The notes under the pieces were generated by a model. It did not search any database. It was not told the DNA's origin and was given only the letters and a program-made list of their open reading frames with translations. Below are positions 40,967 through 49,683 of a DNA stretch of 64,000 bases, one piece after another. Position 1 is the stretch's first letter, and every line of letters begins with the position of its first letter. Source of the DNA: Haloprofundus marisrubri (lineage in GTDB: Archaea; Halobacteriota; Halobacteria; Halobacteriales; Haloferacaceae); contig NZ_LOPU01000018.1 in NCBI RefSeq assembly GCF_001469955.1, positions 498,001-562,000 of the forward strand, read 5' to 3'. The position numbers and the translations under genes are program-made.

Positions 40967-41746
40967 TCAGTCGTCGCTGACTTGTGCGGGCGCGGCCTCG
41001 AACTCGACGTCGGTGCCGCGGTGGCGGCAGTCTTCGAGGGCGTGTTTGGCCGCAAAGCCGGCGACGTGGGCGCTCTCACCCGTTCCGACGCCGACTTTCA
41101 GTTCGACGCCGACTTCGGATTCGACGTGTTCGATGGCGCTTCGATACTCGCTTTCGGTGAGCGACGGGCAAACGGAGATGATGTTGTCGCCGCCGACGAA
41201 AAACGAGAGCGCGCCGTGGGCCTCGCGCATGTGGCGCATCAGGCTGGCGTAGCCCTGTTCGATGTGGATGAACGAGTCGAACTCGTTGAGGCGGTCGGTG
41301 TACTTGCCGGTCGCGTCGTTCACGTCGAAGTGTGCGATGTTGAGGTCGCCCGTGGCCGACCCGGTGTAGAACTCTCCGCCGAGTACTTCGCGGCGGTCGC
41401 CGTCTTGGGCGCTGCCGGCGAGTTGAATCTCCTCGGTGGCGCGTTCGAGGGCCTCGACAGGCACCTCGTCGACGCCGACACCGAGGCTCAAGGTGACCGG
41501 ATAGCGGTTCCGAATCGACTCCTGCATGAGTTCGTGGTCGGTCCGGTCGAGGCCGTTCGTCACCGCGACCATGTTGTCGAATCGGGTGAAGAAAACGTAG
41601 CCGTCGCGGCTGCCGACGAACTGCGCGAGGTCCGCAAAGAGGCGAGACTGCAGCGTCTGGAGGTCCATCTCCCGACGCGGTTCGGGGGTGACCGTCCAGG
41701 GTCCGTAGTTGTCTATCTGAATGAGCGTCAACTGCGTGTTCGTCAC
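40967..41746 (-). CDS. gch3: GTP cyclohydrolase III (archaeal type)
   Basis: 259 residues from GTG 41746. TQLTLIQIDNYGPWTVTPEPRREMDLQTLQSRLFADL and the nucleotide-cyclase-like GALSFFVGGDNIISVCP identify the enzyme that opens GTP to 2-amino-5-formylamino-6-ribosylamino-pyrimidinone 5'-phosphate, entry to archaeal riboflavin and F420. The GTG start is chosen since the conserved region begins there; the frame is open further upstream. First gene of a four-gene operon, so it may feed pterin-like as well as flavin products. Confidence 0.92.
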   Translation of the reverse strand: MTNTQLTLIQIDNYGPWTVTPEPRREMDLQTLQSRLFADLAQFVGSRDGYVFFTRFDNMVAVTNGLDRTDHELMQESIRNRYPVTLSLGVGVDEVPVEALERATEEIQLAGSAQDGDRREVLGGEFYTGSATGDLNIAHFDVNDATGKYTDRLNEFDSFIHIEQGYASLMRHMREAHGALSFFVGGDNIISVCPSLTESEYRSAIEHVESEVGVELKVGVGTGESAHVAGFAAKHALEDCRHRGTDVEFEAAPAQVSDD

Positions 41747-41915
41747 GGTATCTGATAGAAGGGTTCGGAGTACATTGTTCTTTGGTTCGCGCCCGGTCTG
41801 TGCCGTGGAAACGCCCCGCTCAGCGATGGAGACGACCGAACCATTCCTCCTGACACGCGATGTCCTCACTCGTCCATCCGGACAATTCAACACCGCCGGA
41901 GACCTACACTGTCCA

Positions 41916-42704
41916 ATGACGTTTCGCGGGGCGATACTCGACGTAGACGGGACTGTTCTGCGGGGCAACGAGCGGATTCAGGGTGCGACGGCAGGCCTCG
42001 ACGCCCTCGACCGGGCGGATGTCGACCGTGTGTTCTTCTCTAACAACCCGACGAAAGCGCCGCCGGCGTACGCCGAACGGTTCGCTGGTGCCGATATCGA
42101 AGTCGGTCCCGACGAGGTGCTCACCTCGGGGACGGCGACGACGGCGTATCTCGAAGCCGAACACGCCGCCGACTCACTGTTCGTCGTCGGCGAGTCGGGT
42201 CTCGAAGCGCAGTTCACCGAGGCGGGATTGACCGTCACGACCGACCCGACGGCGGCCGACGCCGTCGTCGTCTCCATCGACCGCGAGTTCCACTACGACG
42301 ACCTCGTCGCGGCGATGGTCGCCCTCGAAGACGAGTCGGTTCCGTTTCTGAGCACCGACCCCGACATGACTATTCCAGGTGTGGACCGCGACCTACCGGG
42401 GTCGGGCGCGATGACCCACGCCGTCTCCGGCGTCGTCGGTCGGCCGCCCGACGCGACGCTCGGTAAACCCTCTGCGCACGCCCGTGGCTTGGCGCTGGAC
42501 CGACTCGGCCACGACGCCGACGAGTGTCTCGTCGTCGGCGACAGACTCGACACCGACATAGCCCTCGGCGCATCGGCCGGGATGACGACGGTACTCGTCA
42601 AGACGGGCATCACCGACGACCACATTCTCGCAGAGTCGGCGGTCGACCCCGACTACGTGCTCGACTCGTTCGCCGATATCGAACAGGTCGTCGACGACCA
42701 GTAA
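41916..42704 (+). CDS. HAD-IIA family phosphatase
   Basis: 262 residues from ATG 41916. FRGAILDVDGTVLRG (Asp9 nucleophile, Asp11) starts the fold; FFSNNPTK is motif II; GKPSAHA holds motif III Lys; LVVGDRLDTDIALGASAGM is motif IV. NagD/phosphoglycolate-phosphatase-like members remove phosphate from small sugars or nucleotides. Substrate unknown. Divergent from the GTP cyclohydrolase operon, which may point to shared metabolism. Confidence 0.9.
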   Translation: MTFRGAILDVDGTVLRGNERIQGATAGLDALDRADVDRVFFSNNPTKAPPAYAERFAGADIEVGPDEVLTSGTATTAYLEAEHAADSLFVVGESGLEAQFTEAGLTVTTDPTAADAVVVSIDREFHYDDLVAAMVALEDESVPFLSTDPDMTIPGVDRDLPGSGAMTHAVSGVVGRPPDATLGKPSAHARGLALDRLGHDADECLVVGDRLDTDIALGASAGMTTVLVKTGITDDHILAESAVDPDYVLDSFADIEQVVDDQ

Positions 42705-42779
42705 CGCACTCGGTTCGGGGTCGAACCCAGTGGCTCCCGACGAAACGTTATCCCACTGGGTGAGGCACTCACACATGCC

Positions 42780-43376
42780 ATGTCCGGCAAGAAGCTACTC
42801 ATGATAGTGGGCGACTTCGGCGAAGACCTCGAAATCATGGTGCCGTTTCAGGCACTACAGGCGGTCGGTCACGAGGTAGACGCCGTCTGTCCCGAGAAGG
42901 AGTCAGGTGAGACGGTCAAAACCGCGATTCACGACTTCCGCGGCGACCAGACGTATCTGGAAGAACGCGGCCACGACTTCGCGCTGAACGCGACGTTCGA
43001 CGATATCGACCCCGAGGCGTACGACGGCCTCGTCGTCCCTGGCGGGCGCGCACCGGAGTACCTCCGCACGTACGACACGGTGTTGGAGTACGTCCGTCAC
43101 TTCTTCGACGAGAACAAACCCGTCGCGTCGCTCTGTCACGGCCCGCAAATTCTGGCCGCTGCGGGCGTCCTCGACGGCTACGAGATGACTTCGTATCCCG
43201 CTGTTCGCGCCGAATGCGAGGCCGCTGGCTGTGCGTGGGTCGACGAGGTGACGACCGACGGCAACCTCGTCACCGCTCACGACTGGTCGGACCACCCCGA
43301 GTGGCTCTCGCAGTTCCTCGACGTGTTGGGAACGAGCGTCGACCACGAGTCCACCTCCGTCGCAGCCGACGACTGA
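42780..43376 (+). CDS. DJ-1/PfpI family protein
   Basis: 198 residues. The nucleophile elbow is ASLCHGPQILAAAG (Cys119-His120) and the acidic partner lies in GDFGEDLEI. The family includes intracellular proteases, glyoxalases/deglycases and chaperones. Length, and the DFRGDQTYLEERGHDF insert, match the archaeal PfpI-like group. The precise activity is open. A weak TATA (cgtta, 42746-42750) lies upstream. Confidence 0.9.
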   Translation: MSGKKLLMIVGDFGEDLEIMVPFQALQAVGHEVDAVCPEKESGETVKTAIHDFRGDQTYLEERGHDFALNATFDDIDPEAYDGLVVPGGRAPEYLRTYDTVLEYVRHFFDENKPVASLCHGPQILAAAGVLDGYEMTSYPAVRAECEAAGCAWVDEVTTDGNLVTAHDWSDHPEWLSQFLDVLGTSVDHESTSVAADD

Positions 43377-43448
43377 GTCGAGCGCCAGAGTTTCGTGGCC
43401 CGTGAGAACACACCACATTGTTTTGTACGAGAAGCACGAATACGAAGT

Positions 43449-43580
43449 ATGGAAGGTGACGACAGTCCCTACCGCTTCCGCGACGAGCGGACCGCAGTCC
43501 CCGTGTACGACCCCGAAGAACGTGAGACGGTCATCGTCGACGGGCAAGCGATGAGCTACCGAAGCTATCGCCGACAGTAG
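43449..43580 (+). CDS. 43-residue conserved-type small protein
   Basis: EGDDSPYRFRDERTAVPVYDPEERETVIVDGQAMSYRSYRRQ reads as a tight beta-hairpin followed by a Tyr/Arg tail. ATG 43449 with an AT-rich leader (ttgttttgtacg, 43419-43430). No family recognised. Small size lowers certainty. Confidence 0.5.
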   Translation: MEGDDSPYRFRDERTAVPVYDPEERETVIVDGQAMSYRSYRRQ

Positions 43581-43650
43581 CGGCTCCTCGGCTCCTCAGC
43601 TCCTCAGTACTTCGACTCGTCCTTCACAAAAAATCAGCGTCGAGCGTCGC

Positions 43651-44046
43651 TTAGAACGCGTTGTCTTCGACCGAAATCTCGGCGTGGAGGCCCTCGCGGA
43701 GCGCCGCGTGGACGTGGCAGATGTCCTCCGCACGCGAGACGACTTCGTCGACTTCGTCGCCGAGGTCGGCTTCGACGTAGATGTCGAAGCGGATGCCGGT
43801 GAGGTCGTCGTCGTCGTCGAGGTCCGCCTCGGCGTCGATTTGGAGTTTGCCGAGGTCGTCGAAGCCGCGCTGAGAACCGCCGACGCGGAACGCGGGCAGG
43901 AAACACGACGCGTAGTCCGCGACGAGCACCGAGTTCGGGTCGGGACCCTGCTCGCCGGTGGCGTCGATAGAGAGTTCGAAGTCGCCGACTTCGCTCGTGC
44001 TCGCGTAGCCCTCTTCGCTGACAGTCGTCGTCTGAATGTCGGTCAT
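43651..44046 (-). CDS. OsmC-family protein
   Basis: 131 residues from ATG 44046. The two catalytic cysteines of the OsmC/Ohr family are visible: Cys48 in VADYASCFLPAF and Cys110 in RAEDICHVHAAL. It reduces organic hydroperoxides or related thiols in the cytosol. It lies 101 bp downstream of a second OsmC gene on the same strand; a run of A on the plus strand after its stop (near 43628) fits a terminator. Confidence 0.85.
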   Translation of the reverse strand: MTDIQTTTVSEEGYASTSEVGDFELSIDATGEQGPDPNSVLVADYASCFLPAFRVGGSQRGFDDLGKLQIDAEADLDDDDDLTGIRFDIYVEADLGDEVDEVVSRAEDICHVHAALREGLHAEISVEDNAF

Positions 44047-44147
44047 GCGTGTGTGTCGAAGCACGCTGACCTTCTAAACGTTATCACTGTCGGCGGCTCT
44101 GCCACCATCGCAGGGTAAAAATTCTCCGCGGACGCAGGCTAGTGACC

Positions 44148-44564
44148 TCAGGCTAACGAGGCGTCGAGTTCGATGGTCGGCCCGCCCGACAGCGCCTGCG
44201 ACACCGGACAGTTCTGTTTGGCCTCTTCGGCCTGTTCTCGAAACTCGTCGTCGTCGATATCCGGCACGTCGGCGTCGACTTCGAGGACGATTCGAGCGAT
44301 TTGGCCGTCTTCGAGGTGGACGTGCGCCTGCGTGTGGATTCGGTCGGGTTCGTGGCCCGCCTTGGCGAGGTTGCCCGCGAGCGCCATCGAAAAACAGCCC
44401 GCGTGGGCCGCGCCGATTAGCTCTTCGGGGTTCGTCCCGTCGCCCTCTTCGAATCTGGAGACGTAGCTGTACTCGCCTTCGTACGCGCCGCTGCCGAGCG
44501 CCATCGTGCCGGTGCCGTCGCGGAGGTCACCCTCCCACTCTGCCTCGGAGGTTCTGACTGGCAT
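44148..44564 (-). CDS. OsmC-family peroxiredoxin
   Basis: 138 residues. Cys57 in AAHAGCFSMALAG and Cys119 in KQNCPVSQALSGG form the redox pair; the motif context TNPEELIGAAHAGCF is the classical OsmC type (closer to bacterial OsmC than the gene at 43651). It detoxifies organic hydroperoxides. The start at ATG 44564 is well placed. Same strand as the second OsmC and a metallo-beta-lactamase-fold gene. Confidence 0.92.
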   Translation of the reverse strand: MPVRTSEAEWEGDLRDGTGTMALGSGAYEGEYSYVSRFEEGDGTNPEELIGAAHAGCFSMALAGNLAKAGHEPDRIHTQAHVHLEDGQIARIVLEVDADVPDIDDDEFREQAEEAKQNCPVSQALSGGPTIELDASLA

Positions 44565-44630
44565 AGGCAGTTCACCGGCGCGAACGTAATAAAAGCCGAT
44601 TCGGCGAAAACAGAGAGTCTCGGAGACGGC

Positions 44631-45365
44631 TCAGTAGCCTTCTTCGAGCGTGAACGTCTCGTCGGCCTCGGGCACGACGACTTCGGCGTCGGACCCCGTC
44701 CCGTCGACTTCTCGGCGGAAGTCCTCGGGGTCCTGTTCGATGGGCGGGAACGTGTCGTAGTGCATCGGATACGCGTAGTCGACGTCCAACCAGTCGACGG
44801 CGATGGCCGCCTGCCACGGACCCATCGTGAAGTGGTCACCGATGGGTAGCGCTGCGGCGTCGGGTTCGAGATACGGACCGACGACGTCGCGCATCTCCGT
44901 CATCAGACCGGTGTCGCCGGCGTGGTAGAAGGTGGTCGACTCCTCGTCGGAGACCTGCGTCGGCTTGGTGTCGGAGATGATGAAGCCGCCGGGCATGCCG
45001 ACGTCGTACTCGTAGCCGGTGTTGACGCCGTTAGTGTGGTCGGCGCGGTGCATCGTCACGTAGGCGTCGCCGATTTCGACGGTGCCGCCGATGTTCATCC
45101 CCATGCCGCCGACGGCGTCCTCGAAGCCCATCTCCTCTTTCGCGTAGGAGACGAGTTCCGGCACCGCGACGAGCGTCGCGTCGGAGAACTCGCCGGCGTG
45201 GCCGATGTGGTCGGCGTGGCCGTGCGTCAACAGCACGTAGTCGGGGTCGTCGACGTCTGCGGGCTCCATCGACGTCTGCGGGTTGTCGAAGAACGGGTCG
45301 ATGAGCAGGTCGGTGTCGCCGACGGTAACGTACCACGTCGAGTGTCCGTGCCAGGTGAGTTCCAT
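44631..45365 (-). CDS. UPF0173/UlaG-type metal-dependent hydrolase
   Basis: 244 residues from ATG 45365. Metallo-beta-lactamase fold: [19 protein letters not shown]48-x-H50-x-D52-H53 in [12 protein letters not shown], later [10 protein letters not shown] and [10 protein letters not shown]. The family is a metal-dependent hydrolase (UPF0173), often of unknown substrate, sometimes lactonase-like. Cytosolic. Upstream of the OsmC genes on the same strand; their common role in stress response is a guess. Confidence 0.88.
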   Translation of the reverse strand: MELTWHGHSTWYVTVGDTDLLIDPFFDNPQTSMEPADVDDPDYVLLTHGHADHIGHAGEFSDATLVAVPELVSYAKEEMGFEDAVGGMGMNIGGTVEIGDAYVTMHRADHTNGVNTGYEYDVGMPGGFIISDTKPTQVSDEESTTFYHAGDTGLMTEMRDVVGPYLEPDAAALPIGDHFTMGPWQAAIAVDWLDVDYAYPMHYDTFPPIEQDPEDFRREVDGTGSDAEVVVPEADETFTLEEGY

Positions 45366-45483
45366 AGCATGTCGGTGTACGGAGCAGTTATCCATAAAAA
45401 TACGTTCGCCGGTCGGAATCGCTGCCGACGGAACGACCAAGAGGCCGCACCCGTCGTTGACGAGACGAGGAGAGGCGAAGGCG

Positions 45484-46377
45484 CTACGAGTAGCCGAGCG
45501 CCTCGGCCGCGCCGAAGAACCGTTCGACGACGACGATAGCCAACAGGACGATGAAGATGTTGATGGTCGCCACCGCGGCGATGACCGGACTCGCGCCGAA
45601 CTGCATCTGTGCGAAGATGCGGACCGGAATCGGCGTCATCCCCGCGCCCTGCAGGAACACCGCAATCTGGAGGTTCGAGTAGCTCACGACGAACGAGAAG
45701 ATGGACGCCGTCAGGAGTCCCGGCAGCAGCGCAGGGAACGTCACCCGAAGGAACGTCTGAATCTCGTCGGCACCGAGGTTCATCGCCGCCTCCTCGATGC
45801 TGCGGTCGAAGTTGTGCATCGTCGCGAGGATACTTCGCGTCGCGTACGGCGTCGTGTACACCGCGAGCGCCAGCGAGAGCCCCAGCAGATTACCGACGAG
45901 GCCGAAGTGCTGGAGGAACAACAGCAACGCTAGGCCGAGGATAATCTGTGGAATCATCAACGGGAGGAACGTCGCCGCGTCGAGCAGACTCCGGAAGCGG
46001 AAGTCGAAGCGGCCGATGGCGTACGCCGCCATCGAACTGAGGCCGACACCGATTATCGTCGCAATAATCGAGTACTGGAAGCTCACGAGGAACGACGACA
46101 CCCACGCGCTCCGCTCGAACACTGCCTGATACCACTGAAGCGTGAACCCATCCGGTGGGAACGCGTAGAGGTCAGACGGGTTGAAGCTGATGAGCACCGC
46201 GAAGATGACGGGCAACAGCAGGTAGGTGAACGCGGCGGTCAGAAGTACCGCGTACAGCACTCTGCCGACTGACACGCTCCCGACGCCGCCTGAGAGGTCG
46301 ACCGAATCGAGTCCGCGGGCGAAGCGGAAACTCCGACTCCGGCCGACGCCGGACTCCGAGTCGGTGTCGGTGCTCAC
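45484..46377 (-). CDS. ABC importer permease (PotC-like)
   Basis: 297 residues with six helices. The EAA-type loop [28 protein letters not shown] identifies a permease of the spermidine/putrescine/thiamine group. It begins at GTG 46377, overlapping the other permease stop by four bases. It is last of the four-gene operon binding protein > ATPase > permease > permease. Confidence 0.92.
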   Translation of the reverse strand: MSTDTDSESGVGRSRSFRFARGLDSVDLSGGVGSVSVGRVLYAVLLTAAFTYLLLPVIFAVLISFNPSDLYAFPPDGFTLQWYQAVFERSAWVSSFLVSFQYSIIATIIGVGLSSMAAYAIGRFDFRFRSLLDAATFLPLMIPQIILGLALLLFLQHFGLVGNLLGLSLALAVYTTPYATRSILATMHNFDRSIEEAAMNLGADEIQTFLRVTFPALLPGLLTASIFSFVVSYSNLQIAVFLQGAGMTPIPVRIFAQMQFGASPVIAAVATINIFIVLLAIVVVERFFGAAEALGYS

Positions 46378-47315
46378 GCGCTCACCTCCTGTGTGCCGAC
46401 GTCGGCGACGAGCGTGTAGACGTAGACGAGCGCCAACGACACCGCCAAGAGGACGAACGACATCGCCGCGCCGAGCGGCCAGTTGAGGTCCGTCGACGCC
46501 ACGTCGTAGATGAACGGCGCAATCATCGGAACCTGCGGCATCCCGATGAACACCGCGGTGGCGAACGTCCCCATCGTGAGGACGAACGAGATGATGGTCG
46601 CGCCGATAACGCCGGGCAGCGACAGCGGGAGCGTCACGTAGACGAACGTCTGAATCGGGTTGCCGCCGAGGTTGTACGCCGCCTCGATGAGTTCGGCGTC
46701 GAGCGTGTACAGCACGCTCATCAGGATGAGCACGGCGAACGGCATCAGCACCGACGAGATGGCGATTATCATGCCCGGCTTCGTGTTCAACAGCGTGTAC
46801 TGAACGCCGAAGAGGCCGAGAACGGTGTTGATAGCGCCGCCCGACCCCATGAGCGCGAACCAGCCGAACGCGCGAACGACGTTGCCGACGAGCATCGGCG
46901 CGATGACCAGAAGCGTCAGCGCCTGCGAGTACCGCCAGTCCGAGAAGACGATGAAGTACGCGATGGGATAGCTGACGAGAATCGTGAACACCGTCGAGAC
47001 GACGCTCAGTTCGACGGTCGTGTACAGCGCCCCCATGTACAGGTCGGAGGTGAGGAACTTCACGTAGTTCTCGAGCGTGAACGCCGCCTCCATTGTCCCC
47101 GTCGGAACGTTGCGGTAGAAGCTGACGAGGAAGATGTAGCCCAGCGGGATGAAGAACAACAGCAGCATGTAGAGCAGGTACGGACCGGCGAGGATGTAGC
47201 CGGCGTACGACTCCTCTTTGTGCCGCTCGATGAACGCCTGCAGACGCTCGTGGCCGAACGGGAGCGACTGGACGACCGGCCGAAGCCGAGAGCGACTGCT
47301 GGTGTCGCTGCTCAC
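46374..47315 (-). CDS. ABC importer permease (PotB-like)
   Basis: 313 residues with six helices; LIEAAYNLGGNPIQTFVYVTLPLSLPGVIGATIISF is the EAA loop that contacts the ATPase. Overlaps the ATPase gene by four bases at its start. Forms the channel with the PotC-like permease. The first helix is preceded by a 40-residue cytosolic helix (FGHERLQAFIERHKEES). Confidence 0.92.
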   Translation of the reverse strand: MSSDTSSRSRLRPVVQSLPFGHERLQAFIERHKEESYAGYILAGPYLLYMLLLFFIPLGYIFLVSFYRNVPTGTMEAAFTLENYVKFLTSDLYMGALYTTVELSVVSTVFTILVSYPIAYFIVFSDWRYSQALTLLVIAPMLVGNVVRAFGWFALMGSGGAINTVLGLFGVQYTLLNTKPGMIIAISSVLMPFAVLILMSVLYTLDAELIEAAYNLGGNPIQTFVYVTLPLSLPGVIGATIISFVLTMGTFATAVFIGMPQVPMIAPFIYDVASTDLNWPLGAAMSFVLLAVSLALVYVYTLVADVGTQEVSA

Positions 47316-48430
47316 GTCGACCCTCCGGGGATGACGAACGGTGCGTCGCGGCCGAACGACAGCGTCACCGCCTCACCCTGTTCGAACCGCTCGCCGTCGA
47401 CGAGCGTCTGCTTGAACACGTGGACGATTTCGTCACCCACGTCGACGAGATACTCCATGTGCGACCCGAGGAACGTCGCTTCGACGACGTCGCCGTCGAG
47501 GTGATTGTCTCCCGACGTCTCGCCCCGCGCGCCGATGCGGAACCGCTCGGGGCGGAACAGCAGGACGACGTCACGGCCCTCCGAAACCGTCGCCGAGTCA
47601 GCAGTCGAAGCCGCCAGTTGCGCCGACGCACCGTTGTCGAGGTCGACGGTGTAGCTGTCCGCGGAGACGTTCGTGACCTGCCCGCCCAGCAGGTTCGCGT
47701 TGCCGATGAAGTCGGCGACGAACTCGTCGGCGGGGTGGCGGTACACCTCCTCGGGCGTACCGACTTGGTGGATGTTTCCGTCGTTCATCACCGCCATCCG
47801 GTCGGACATCGTCAGCGCCTCGTCCTGGTTGTGCGTGACGTATATCATCGTCACGTCCAACTCGCGGTGGAGGCGCAGGATTTCGAGGCGCATCTCCTGT
47901 CGAAGCTTCTTGTCGAGGTTCGACAGCGGTTCGTCGAGCAGCAACACCGACGGTTCGATGATGAGTGCCCGCGCCAACGCCACGCGCTGCTGTTGGCCGC
48001 CGGAGAGTTCCGAGGGGTAGCGGTCACCGAGACCGGACAGACGCACCATCTCCAGTGCGTCGCGGGTTCGCTCGTCGATTTCGTCCCGTGGCCGGCCCTG
48101 CATCTCCAGACCGAACGCGACGTTGTCGGCGACGGTCATGTGCGGGAACAGTGCGTACTGCTGAAACACCATCCCGGTGTCTCGGTCGTACGGCGCGGTG
48201 TTGGTCACGCCCTCGCCGTCGATACGGATGACGCCGTCGGAGGGTTTCTCGAATCCGGCGACCATCCGTAGCGTCGTCGTCTTCCCGCATCCGGAGGGAC
48301 CGAGCAGCGTGAGGAACTCGCCGCTGCGAATCGAGAGGTCGATGTCGTCGACGGCGGTGACGTCGCGGAACCGTTTCGTGAGATTCGACAGTTCGACGAC
48401 GGTTTCGGGCTGTTGTTTCTGGATACTCAT
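47312..48430 (-). CDS. ABC importer ATPase (PotA-like)
   Basis: 372 residues from ATG 48430. Walker A GPSGCGKTT at 44-52, Q-loop QQYALFP, signature LSGGQQQRVALARAL, Walker B LLLDEPLSNLD, switch His in YVTHNQDEA; the C-terminal 120 residues form an OB-type TOBE domain. The TOBE domain and organisation are as in PotA/FbpC-type ATPases. Overlaps the binding-protein gene by four bases (atga). Confidence 0.95.
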   Translation of the reverse strand: MSIQKQQPETVVELSNLTKRFRDVTAVDDIDLSIRSGEFLTLLGPSGCGKTTTLRMVAGFEKPSDGVIRIDGEGVTNTAPYDRDTGMVFQQYALFPHMTVADNVAFGLEMQGRPRDEIDERTRDALEMVRLSGLGDRYPSELSGGQQQRVALARALIIEPSVLLLDEPLSNLDKKLRQEMRLEILRLHRELDVTMIYVTHNQDEALTMSDRMAVMNDGNIHQVGTPEEVYRHPADEFVADFIGNANLLGGQVTNVSADSYTVDLDNGASAQLAASTADSATVSEGRDVVLLFRPERFRIGARGETSGDNHLDGDVVEATFLGSHMEYLVDVGDEIVHVFKQTLVDGERFEQGEAVTLSFGRDAPFVIPGGST

Positions 48431-49500
48431 GAGTACTGGTTGACGAGTTCGTTCGCCCGTTCGCGCCAACTCGCGCGGTTCTCCGCAATCCAGTCGAAGT
48501 CGGGCACGTTGAGGTTCTCGAGGTCTTCCGAGTTGACGAGTTTGTCCGAAACCGAGTCGGGGTACTCCATCTCCGGGTCAGGGTTCGTGTAGAACATGTT
48601 CTCGGCGATGACCTTCGCCGCCTGTTGGCGGAGCGTGTAGTCGATGAACTTCCCTGCCCACTCGACGTTCTGTTCGGGGATGTTCTTGGGGATGGCGTTG
48701 CCGAAGTTCGTCGTCATCGCGCCCTGTTGGGGGACGGCGCTCGTGACCGGTTTCCCCTCACTCTCCCACTGCGCCGCCCGGGCCGACCAGTAGCGCCCGA
48801 GAACGATGTCGCCCTGTGCGAACAGTTTGCCGTACTCCTCGCTGGAGGTGATGAACTCGGGGTCCATCGTTTTGAGAACCTCCTCGTACATCTCGAACGC
48901 CTGCTCCGTATCCTTGAACGACTCGCCGTCGGTCCGCGACAGCGAGAACGCCAGCAGGTCGTGTGTCGGGTCTTCGGTGTAGAGGCCGACCTTCCCCTTG
49001 TAATCCGGGTTGAGGTACGCTTCCCACGACCCGGGTGCAGAGCCGACTTCGTCGGGGTTGTACAGCAGTCCGCTGGCGGCGAAAATCTGCATCACCCAGT
49101 CGTCGCTCTTGAAGTTGTCCGGAATCTTCGAGAGCGCCGGAACGAGTTCTTCGTCCAACGACTGCCAGATGTCGGCGTTCGACCCCCGAACGAGTCCGGA
49201 CCCGTCCTGTTGTGAGATGTCGACCGGTGGACTGCTCTTCTGGGCGATTATCTTGTTCAACCGCTGAGTGTTGTCGCCGAGAACGTACTGCGCGCCGATG
49301 TCCGTCTCCTGCTTGAAGGGGTCGACGACCGCCTGTATCATCAGGTCCTGCCACGTCCCCGCCCACGTTCCCAGACGGATATTGTTCGGTTTCCCACCGC
49401 CGGACCCCGTGATACTCGTACATCCAGCGACGGCCGCGGCCGCACCGACGGCGCTCGCCCGCTTCAGAAACCGTCGGCGACCCATGTTTTGTTGTCTCAT
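48427..49500 (-). CDS. Tat lipoprotein solute-binding protein of ABC importer
   Basis: 357 residues from ATG 49500. A twin-arginine signal (MGRRRFLKRAS) and lipobox AVAGC (Cys27) predict export by Tat and lipid anchoring at the outer face. The mature part has the PotD-like fold (NNIRLGTWAGTWQDL, PDEVGSAPGSWEAYLNPDYKGKVGL, EEYGKLFAQGDIVLGRYWSARAAQW). Ligand: polyamine-like or other small nitrogenous solute; the ligand residues cannot be settled by eye. First gene of the importer operon. Confidence 0.92.
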   Translation of the reverse strand: MRQQNMGRRRFLKRASAVGAAAAVAGCTSITGSGGGKPNNIRLGTWAGTWQDLMIQAVVDPFKQETDIGAQYVLGDNTQRLNKIIAQKSSPPVDISQQDGSGLVRGSNADIWQSLDEELVPALSKIPDNFKSDDWVMQIFAASGLLYNPDEVGSAPGSWEAYLNPDYKGKVGLYTEDPTHDLLAFSLSRTDGESFKDTEQAFEMYEEVLKTMDPEFITSSEEYGKLFAQGDIVLGRYWSARAAQWESEGKPVTSAVPQQGAMTTNFGNAIPKNIPEQNVEWAGKFIDYTLRQQAAKVIAENMFYTNPDPEMEYPDSVSDKLVNSEDLENLNVPDFDWIAENRASWRERANELVNQYS

Positions 49501-49522
49501 GACACGGACCACATTCTGACCT

Positions 49523-49659
49523 CGATATATAACTTTGACCGTTAGTAACTGCCATTTGACTGTAGTTAATAAACATATTTTGGGGAGAAATCGCAATACT
49601 GCGACGCCCTGGTGATATTTTCCGGAAATTACCTCCGCTACGTAACGTGGTTAATAATT
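49523..49659. promoter_or_regulatory. Divergent promoter of ABC importer and M24 operon
   Basis: Minus-strand TATA box (plus strand cgatatataac, 49523-49533) sits about 25-30 bp ahead of the binding-protein start; plus-strand TATA ttaataatt (49651-49659) sits about 28 bp ahead of ATG 49684. The AT-rich core between them (ttaataaacatatttt near 49566-49581) has space for a shared regulator. Confidence 0.6.
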
Positions 49660-49683
49660 GCGGGACACTGTGGCGTGTGACCG

